Of a stretch of 64,000 bases of DNA, positions 58,257 to 64,000 are shown piece after piece. Origin of the DNA: Thermococcus sp. (GTDB lineage: Archaea > Methanobacteriota_B > Thermococci > Thermococcales > Thermococcaceae); assembly GCF_017656495.1 (NCBI RefSeq), contig NZ_JACDNS010000010.1:1-64000 (forward strand). Direction: 5' to 3'. Positions within the stretch are counted from its first letter, which is position 1; each line of letters starts with the position of its first letter. The notes below the pieces were generated by a model. It saw nothing but the letters and a program-made list of their open reading frames with translations, had not been told where the DNA came from and made no database searches. The translations under genes and the position numbers were made by a program.

Positions 58257-58801
58257 GTTTTTGATTTTTCTTTGTATTCAAACAGCTCACTGACTCTCAC
58301 AAGAGGAATCAGTGTGTAGCCCTCTTTTTCAATGTTTTCTTTGGCTCCTTCCTCCCTGTCAACCACAACCATAATTCCCATGACTTTTGCTCCTTCTTTT
58401 TCAAGAATTTTTGCAGCTCTTAAAACACTTCCACCCGTTGTTGTTACATCCTCAACTAGAAGTACTTTATCTCCAGCTTTCACATCTCCTTCAATTTGTT
58501 TTCCAGTTCCATGCTCTTTCTTCTTCTTTCTCACGATTAAAAGTGGTTTTTCAGTCTCTAAAGCTAAAGCTGTTGCAATTGGAACAGCTCCAAGCTCAGG
58601 ACCAGCAACTTTGTCAAATTCAATTTTTTTCTTTTCAGCTTCACTTTTCATGAGTTTTGCAATCAGTTTTAGGGCTTTGGGATTGGTTATGAGTTTCTTA
58701 ATATCAATGTAATAGTTGCTCTCTTTTCCAGAGGTTAAAATAAAATGCCCAAACTTTATACAATTTTCTTTAAATATCATGCTGATTAGCTCATCCTTCA
58801 T
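58253..58801 (-). CDS. pyrE: orotate phosphoribosyltransferase
   Basis: 182 aa. The PRPP-binding motif [18 protein letters not shown] (about 118-135), [17 protein letters not shown] near the N-terminus (substrate loop) and [16 protein letters not shown] (flexible catalytic loop with Lys/His) identify PyrE, which makes OMP from orotate and PRPP in pyrimidine synthesis. ATG 58801 ([10 protein letters not shown]) follows GGTGATG; earlier in-frame starts at 58813 lie upstream of it. Confidence 0.93.
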   Translation of the reverse strand: MKDELISMIFKENCIKFGHFILTSGKESNYYIDIKKLITNPKALKLIAKLMKSEAEKKKIEFDKVAGPELGAVPIATALALETEKPLLIVRKKKKEHGTGKQIEGDVKAGDKVLLVEDVTTTGGSVLRAAKILEKEGAKVMGIMVVVDREEGAKENIEKEGYTLIPLVRVSELFEYKEKSKT

Positions 58802-58869
58802 TTTCATCACCAAAATGTTAAACTGGAAAAAACTTTTGAAAAGAAGTAAACAAAAAAGCGTTTAAAAAC

Positions 58870-60555
58870 CTAACGCTTTCCAGCTTTCATTCTCTCTTGC
58901 AACTCATACAGCTGTGCAATCCTTTCTAAAGTGTCAGCATCTTCTGGACTTTTATCATCTCTTAAAGCCACGTATCTTGGGAATCTCAATGCAAAGCCGC
59001 TCTCGTACTTTGGACTCTTTTGAATCTCTTGGTATGTAACTTCAATTACTACCTTGGGCTCTATTTCTACGAATTTTCCTTTCTCTTTCTTTATGAGAGG
59101 CTTAAGCATTTTTGTGAACTCAATTAAGTCTTCATCTGTAAATCCACTGCCCACTTTTCCAACTGGGACGAAAGTCCCAGTGCCAGGGTCGTAAGCACCA
59201 AGCAGGAAAGAGCTTAGGACATGTGCCCTCCTTCCTTCTCCCCATTCTGCTCCAATGATTACCAAATCAAGGTTCTCCATTGTTGGCTTGATCTTGAGCC
59301 ACTTTTTACCTCTGTTACCTGGCTCGTAAACAGCATCTAAACGCTTAGCCATCAAGCCTTCATGCCCCATGTCGAGGGCTTTATGATAAAATTCTTCAGC
59401 TTCTTCTGGGCTTTTGGTTATCAAGTTCTCTGCAACTTTAATCCACTGATTAGCTTCAACTATGCTCTCTAATTTTTTGCGACGCTCGATAAAAGGAGTA
59501 TCAATTAAGTTTTCCCCATCAACGTAGAGGACATCAAATAAATTAAGCTCTAAGGGTATTTTCTCAATCATCTCTTGGATGTTGTACTTTCTCCTAAATC
59601 TTCTCAAAACATATTGGAACGGCCTTGGCCTTCCCCCTTCTCCAACTGCTACAAGTTCTCCTTCAACTATAGCTTTTTCTGGTTTTATACTCTTTCTTAT
59701 CCTCTCAACGACCTCTGGAATGGACTTTGTAACGTTCTCTAGTCTTCTGGAATAGATAATTACTTTATCCCCGTCTTTATGGACTTGAACTCTCGCACCG
59801 TCGTATTTAATTTCAAACTCTGCTTCGCCTCCCATCTCGATTAAGGCCTCTCTGACATTAGTAGCCATTTGAGCGAGCATTGGCTTTATGGGCTTTCCGA
59901 TCTGGATTGTGACCTTTGACAGTCCTTCATTTCCTTCAAGCTTGGCTATTTTTGTAACAAATCCAAAATCGCTTGTTAACATATAGGCTCTCTCAACAAG
60001 CTCAACCTTAACTTTGAATGCTTCGGCTATTGCATCTCTCAAGAGTCCTTCTGCAACTCCTGTTCTCATTGTTCCGAGAATTGTTCTTGCCAAATACTTC
60101 CCCTCAATCGGTTCAGCATCCATGAAAAGGTTTGCAAGATATTTAAGCTTCCTGTCTTGGCTTCCTTCCCCAGTGGTTTCCGCAACTTTTACAAGAGTTT
60201 TGTAAACCCTCTTTATTGTCAAAGGCTGGCCAAAAAAGCTCTTCTGTCTCCTTTTTTGAAGGGCTAATGCGACACTCTCACCCAAATCGCCAGTGTCCTT
60301 TACCGAGTTCTCTATCCATTCTGCATTAATACCGGTTGCCATTGCAACTGCTCTAATAAGGAGCTTTTCACCAACTCCTAATTCCCTTTCGTCCCAATCT
60401 GGAAAGACCTTTCCCAGAATGAGGTAGGGTACAATTTCCAAAAGCTCCTCATCCTCAACTTTCTTGAGAAAATCAGCGACAAATCTTGTTTTTAAAGTCT
60501 TAAGTGTTGTTTTTTCCAGCCTTCTATATAACTCGGCTAACTCTTTGTACAGCAT
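58870..60555 (-). CDS. lig: ATP-dependent DNA ligase
   Basis: 561 aa, the usual length for Thermococcales ligase. N-terminal DNA-binding domain (1-215), adenylation domain with the AMP-accepting Lys250 in [14 protein letters not shown], then motifs III-V ([33 protein letters not shown] in part) and an OB domain with [17 protein letters not shown]. Seals nicks in replication and repair at high temperature. ATG 60555; GGTGGTGAGTT upstream. Confidence 0.96.
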   Translation of the reverse strand: MLYKELAELYRRLEKTTLKTLKTRFVADFLKKVEDEELLEIVPYLILGKVFPDWDERELGVGEKLLIRAVAMATGINAEWIENSVKDTGDLGESVALALQKRRQKSFFGQPLTIKRVYKTLVKVAETTGEGSQDRKLKYLANLFMDAEPIEGKYLARTILGTMRTGVAEGLLRDAIAEAFKVKVELVERAYMLTSDFGFVTKIAKLEGNEGLSKVTIQIGKPIKPMLAQMATNVREALIEMGGEAEFEIKYDGARVQVHKDGDKVIIYSRRLENVTKSIPEVVERIRKSIKPEKAIVEGELVAVGEGGRPRPFQYVLRRFRRKYNIQEMIEKIPLELNLFDVLYVDGENLIDTPFIERRKKLESIVEANQWIKVAENLITKSPEEAEEFYHKALDMGHEGLMAKRLDAVYEPGNRGKKWLKIKPTMENLDLVIIGAEWGEGRRAHVLSSFLLGAYDPGTGTFVPVGKVGSGFTDEDLIEFTKMLKPLIKKEKGKFVEIEPKVVIEVTYQEIQKSPKYESGFALRFPRYVALRDDKSPEDADTLERIAQLYELQERMKAGKR

Positions 60556-60596
60556 AACTCACCACCATAAAAAATAGGAAGTTAATGGATAAAAGC

Positions 60597-61502
60597 TTAC
60601 CCTATCCATCTCCCGACCTTTGGTCTTTCATTGTAAATTCCGCAGATGTGGTAGTTGTCTATAGAGAGATCTCTAAGTTTTTCTTGAACTTTGGGCAATT
60701 CTTCTTTCCTTAGAAGGGCAAAAAGGCTTTTTCCAAGCATAATCATAGAAGAGGGTAGTTTTATTAGTTTGTCAATCTCCATTGCAATCTCCAGCAGTTC
60801 TCCTTGCAAAAGTCCTGTATTTTCGGCAAAGTCTCTTGCGAGATGCATGAGGTTTTCGGGAGTTGGATTTTTAAGGAGCTTTTCTAAGGCTTTTTGCCCT
60901 TCTTTTTCTATCGCCTTTATAATGTCGCTGTCAAGGACTTCCTTTGTGGATAATCTTCCTAGAGGTATTGCAAGAACTTTGTATTCCTCGGAAAATATAT
61001 TATCGACAACACCAATTCCAGGAGCTCCAGCTTTTATCCTAATCTCAATTCCTCCGTGAATCTGTGCAATAACGTCTCCCAGGCCGCCTTTGTTAAGGAC
61101 TTCATGCTTGTGGGCTATTTGTGCTGCTTGAAGGAATGTTTTATTCTTAAAATAGTATCCTAAAGCTAAAGCTGTTCCCAAAGCTCCACCGGCACTGTTG
61201 CCGAAGCCATATCCATTTGGGAAGTCAAAGTACTGCCAGATTTCTACTTCGCCCTTAAATTCTTGGGGAATGACTTCTTCAGCGACGGAGTAACTGATGA
61301 CTGCTTCCTCTCTCTTTACGGGCTCTCCATTAAATGCTATGTGAATATGCCTCTCTAATCCACCTTCAATGCTTACAAAAACATTGGTACCTTTTGTCAA
61401 GTTAATTCCAGCTCCAAGAGAGCCAGTCAGAAGAGGATTTTCATTAAATTTAGGCACAAAGAATGCTGTTATATGCGCTGGAATGAAAGCTCTGATTAGC
61501 AT
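60597..61502 (-). CDS. pantoate kinase (archaeal GHMP kinase)
   Basis: 301 aa. MLIRAFIPAHITAFFVPKF, the GHMP glycine-rich motif GYGFGNSAGGALGTALALGY and LNKGGLGDVIAQIHGGIEIR match the archaeal PoK family, which phosphorylates pantoate on the archaeal route to coenzyme A. Typical PoK length. ATG 61502 follows GGAGGTGA; the longer frame to 61577 has no ribosome site. Works in the same pathway as the decarboxylase at 8620. Confidence 0.9.
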   Translation of the reverse strand: MLIRAFIPAHITAFFVPKFNENPLLTGSLGAGINLTKGTNVFVSIEGGLERHIHIAFNGEPVKREEAVISYSVAEEVIPQEFKGEVEIWQYFDFPNGYGFGNSAGGALGTALALGYYFKNKTFLQAAQIAHKHEVLNKGGLGDVIAQIHGGIEIRIKAGAPGIGVVDNIFSEEYKVLAIPLGRLSTKEVLDSDIIKAIEKEGQKALEKLLKNPTPENLMHLARDFAENTGLLQGELLEIAMEIDKLIKLPSSMIMLGKSLFALLRKEELPKVQEKLRDLSIDNYHICGIYNERPKVGRWIG

Positions 61503-61573
61503 TACTTCACCTCCAGAAAGAATTAGAGAATTCCCTTTAAAACTTGATGGAAATACAAAAAGAAAAGAGAGGA

Positions 61574-63166
61574 TCACTCCTCAACAACATAAATTGGGAC
61601 TTTTCCGTGTGGAATGCCGTACTTCTTGCCGTACCATTCGCTGAGGAACCAGTGTGCTGCTACGAGCAATATAAGGCCTACTGGAAGGAGGATTATCCAG
61701 GTTCTTATTCCTATGGCAAAGAGAAGGTACAATATAATTCCAACGCCTGCTGCTGTTACTGCATAGGGAATCTGCGTTGTAACGTGGTCAATGTGGTCGC
61801 TTCCGGAGAACATTGAACTCATGATTGTTGTATCACTTATCGGTGAACAGTGGTCACCGAAGATACCTCCGGCGAAGACTGCACCAATTGAAGCCCAAAG
61901 TACTGGTCCCGCTTGTCCACTTATGTGGTAAGCTAGTGGAATAGCTATTGGCATCATAATTGAGAAGGTTCCCCATGATGTTCCAGTTGTGAATGAGATG
62001 AACATTGCAATGAGGAATATAACTAGTGGTACTATTCCTGGTGAGAGCACTCCAGAGGCAATCCCAACTACGTAATCGGCTGTTCCTACTGCATCAGTTG
62101 CACTCTTAATGCTCCAGGCTAAGAGCAATATGGTGTTTGCAATGATCATCTGCTTCATACCTTGAACTATTGCTGTTTCCGCCTCTTCTACTGTCATTAT
62201 TTTCATTCCAACAACGAGGAAGAACGCTACAACGACCATTGCAAATGAACCCCAAAGCAACGCTAAAGCTGGGTCAGAGTTTGAGAGTACACCCATTAGT
62301 CCGTCTGAAGCGAAAGTCTCCCCGCCTCCGCCGGTAACCCACATTCCATAGAGTGTGACAAAGACGAGTGTTATTATTGGCCATATGAATGTGTGAACAT
62401 TTCCGCCTTCTTTTGGCATTCCAAGGTCAATTTCAGTTGTCATCAAGGGCTTTGCACCATCACGGAGAACCTTTCCGGTTGTTCTTGCTCTGTATTCGGC
62501 GTGAAGCATTGCCCCGTAGTGCCTGTGGGTGTAAGCAACGAGGAACACTAAGATTATTGCGAATATTGAGTAGAATCTGTATGGAACACTTGAAAGCCAA
62601 GCGGCGTAAGGTCCTAAAGATATTCCAAGGTCTTTGAATGAGTCCCCAATTAGACCAACTTCATAACCAATCCATGTTGAAACAAGCGCTAGACCTGCTA
62701 CTGGGGCAGCAGTAGAATCATCAATATAAGCTAACATTTCTCTTGAAACTCTTGTTTTATCAGTTATTGGCCTCATGGTATTACCAACAATAATTGTGTT
62801 TGTGTAGTCATCAAAGAACACCAGAACTCCCAAGAGCCAGCCCATAAGTGATGCAGCCTTGCTTGTTCTTACTGTTTTAGTTAGAGCTCTTGCTATTGCA
62901 TTTGCTCCTCCAGATTTGTATATTAATCCCACACCTGCACCAATCAGGAAGTCAAAGAGGAGTATTTTTGCATTCCAGTCATCAATGGCATTTCCGACTA
63001 TCCAGTCCAATGTCTGGGTAGTTCCTGTTATTGGGTTCCATCCCGAAACCATTACTCCACCAATCCAAACACCTGCAAATAGGGCTAACAATACTCTTTT
63101 TGTCCAAATAGCTAATATAATAGCCACAAGTGGGGGTAGCAGGGACAAAACTCCAAAGTCTGCCAT
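61574..63166 (-). CDS. NhaC-family Na+/H+ antiporter
   Basis: 530 aa with about 12 TM helices. ADFGVLSLLPPLVAIILAIW start, paired LLFDFLIGAGVGLIYKSGG and FFDDYTNTIIVGNTMRPITD, and late GTSWGTFSIMMPIAIPLAYH / GDHCSPISDTTIMSSMFSG are hallmarks of the NhaC/YfkN-like sodium-proton antiporters. ATG 63166 with GGAGGTG 7 nt upstream. Upstream promoter ACTTTATATACTT (minus strand, about 63209-63222). Confidence 0.9.
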   Translation of the reverse strand: MADFGVLSLLPPLVAIILAIWTKRVLLALFAGVWIGGVMVSGWNPITGTTQTLDWIVGNAIDDWNAKILLFDFLIGAGVGLIYKSGGANAIARALTKTVRTSKAASLMGWLLGVLVFFDDYTNTIIVGNTMRPITDKTRVSREMLAYIDDSTAAPVAGLALVSTWIGYEVGLIGDSFKDLGISLGPYAAWLSSVPYRFYSIFAIILVFLVAYTHRHYGAMLHAEYRARTTGKVLRDGAKPLMTTEIDLGMPKEGGNVHTFIWPIITLVFVTLYGMWVTGGGGETFASDGLMGVLSNSDPALALLWGSFAMVVVAFFLVVGMKIMTVEEAETAIVQGMKQMIIANTILLLAWSIKSATDAVGTADYVVGIASGVLSPGIVPLVIFLIAMFISFTTGTSWGTFSIMMPIAIPLAYHISGQAGPVLWASIGAVFAGGIFGDHCSPISDTTIMSSMFSGSDHIDHVTTQIPYAVTAAGVGIILYLLFAIGIRTWIILLPVGLILLVAAHWFLSEWYGKKYGIPHGKVPIYVVEE

Positions 63167-63485
63167 CAATTAACACCTCCACCTTTAAATTTGTAGACAT
63201 TCGTTATTCGGTAAGTATATAAAGTTTTTGGAAATATTTTTGCCATTCTGATTATAATCGAAATTTCACTGAAATTAATAGGATGTTTTCGAAGATTCTT
63301 TTCTGAACTTTCTTGGACGTTTATGAATGCCTATGTAGTATAATGCAGTATCAGTAACATTAGCGGTCTTCTTTTATAAAAATCTTTCTCTAAAAGGCTA
63401 TATGGAATTAGACAAATAACGAAAAAAGTTTAAAGCAAGTGTTTAACAAAGAAAAGTATTCGAAGATATTTGACAAAAGCAAACC
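63167..63485. other. 319-bp intergenic region
   Basis: AT-rich. It holds the leftward promoter of the NhaC gene (TATA on the minus strand near 63211-63222). TTCGAAGAT occurs twice (around 63288 and 63459), and TTTATAAAAATC lies near 63375. No ORF, no C/D box pair and no tRNA seen. Nothing else I can interpret. Confidence 0.4.
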
Positions 63486-64000
63486 CTAAACATTATCCAG
63501 AATTTCCCTTAGCTTTTTGAAGTCCTTCCTAAGTTCCTCTTTGAGCTGGGGCTTATATAAAGCAACTGCCGGATGATACATTGGCATTATTATAATTTTT
63601 CCAAAAAGAGTCCTTGCTTCAAAGGTTTTCCCATGTATTTTGCTTATCGGTTCTACCTCAAATCCAAATTTTTTGAGAATGTAGCTCATGGAATGTCTTC
63701 CAAGGGGTACGATGACTTTTGGACGTATTATGTCAATCTGTCTATCCAAATAAGGTGAACAGGCTTTTATTTCCTCTTCAGTTGGGTCTCTGTTGTTGGG
63801 GGGACGGCATTTTACGATATTTGTTATGTAGACATCTCCTCTCTTTAGACCAATTTCACCTAAAAGTTCATCCAAAACTTTTCCAGCTCTTCCTACAAAT
63901 GGTAGCCCTTTTTGGTCTTCCCAATACCCAGGGGCCTCGCCCACGAACATTATCTCTGCATCATAACTTCCGCTACCGGGGACAGCATTTGTTCTTAGCA
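63486..64000 (-). CDS. family 4 (Fe-S) uracil-DNA glycosylase, partial at the window edge
   Basis: Frame is open to the window edge: LRTNAVPGSGSYDAEIMFVG precedes EAPGYWEDQKGLPFVGRAG. Motif 1 (GEAPG) and motif 2 (MPMYHPAVAL) of family 4 UDG are present, together with two of the four cluster cysteines (ITNIVKCRPPNNRDP and IKACSPYL). The first two Cys lie beyond 64000. Removes uracil from DNA, important for cytosine deamination at high temperature. The true start is outside the window; the internal ATG 63950 is not the start. Confidence 0.93.
   Translation of the reverse strand, partial: LRTNAVPGSGSYDAEIMFVGEAPGYWEDQKGLPFVGRAGKVLDELLGEIGLKRGDVYITNIVKCRPPNNRDPTEEEIKACSPYLDRQIDIIRPKVIVPLGRHSMSYILKKFGFEVEPISKIHGKTFEARTLFGKIIIMPMYHPAVALYKPQLKEELRKDFKKLREILDNV

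Noticed and set aside
63167-63485. C/D box sRNA in the last intergenic region
   Set aside because: A CTGA occurs, but no RTGATGA box with the right spacing is found on either strand.

Overview
The window comes from a hyperthermophilic euryarchaeon of the order Thermococcales, most likely a low-GC Thermococcus. The host genes are typical of that group: a 4-alpha-glucanotransferase very like the T. litoralis enzyme, a Tk-SP/stetterolysin-type subtilase, archaeal ATP-dependent DNA ligase, pantoate kinase, TtuA with its three Fe-S cysteines, TrmU54-type methyltransferase, tandem C/D box sRNAs and a TATCAC-N5-GTGATA (TGM) sugar-regulon operator. Promoters are TATA-type and many genes have GGTGA-like ribosome binding sites.

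Left host region (1-26804). 1-7531 is a cell-surface glycan cluster: three GT4-type glycosyltransferases (one partial), an alpha/alpha-toroid protein, an alkaline-phosphatase-superfamily enzyme, a pyruvyltransferase-like protein and a Wzx-like flippase, with a 19-codon relic of a deleted GT2 gene. Then come two C/D box sRNAs, a CDF metal transporter, an aspartate/tyrosine decarboxylase, a CPA2 antiporter, small membrane and HAD proteins and a dolichol-kinase-like enzyme. A secreted DOMON-domain protein and the 4-alpha-glucanotransferase are divergent around one TGM. After that follow a third C/D sRNA antisense to the end of ttuA, a secreted toroid protein, the subtilase, an FAD protein, a CBS protein and two tandem CPA2 antiporters.

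Integrated element (26805-54396, about 27.6 kb). It sits in a tRNA-Gly(CCC) gene, flanked by a 44-bp direct repeat (attL/attR). Its SSV-type integrase is split into int(N) at the right end and int(C) at the left. The architecture resembles what I recall of the pT26-2 / TKV2-TKV3 family. Three modules are visible. (a) 27659-40355, rightward: a class III signal-peptide pilin-like protein, many small membrane proteins, large C-terminally anchored secreted proteins, a lipoprotein, a coiled-coil surface protein and a HerA/VirB4-like ATPase. This looks like an envelope-spanning apparatus. (b) 40386-48640, accessory cargo: an RHH/PIN toxin-antitoxin pair, membrane proteins, a three-gene operon ending in an Mrr-like nuclease, and a two-gene operon sharing the same unusual promoter sequence. 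A broken copy of the 3' end of the last module-(a) gene lies inside this cargo. (c) 48646-54082, rightward: an AbrB-type regulator, two GRP-motif/RHH proteins, a tightly packed train of small unknown genes, a PD-(D/E)XK-like protein and a second, stand-alone tyrosine recombinase preceded by a repeated inverted repeat. I recognise no canonical replication initiator.

Right host region (54357-64000). Intact tRNA-Gly, Lrp/AsnC regulator, TrmU54-like methyltransferase, a small winged-helix protein, two tandem MinD/ParA-like ATPases, pyrE, DNA ligase, pantoate kinase, an NhaC-type antiporter and a partial family 4 uracil-DNA glycosylase.

All family names come from reading the sequence; no database search was possible.
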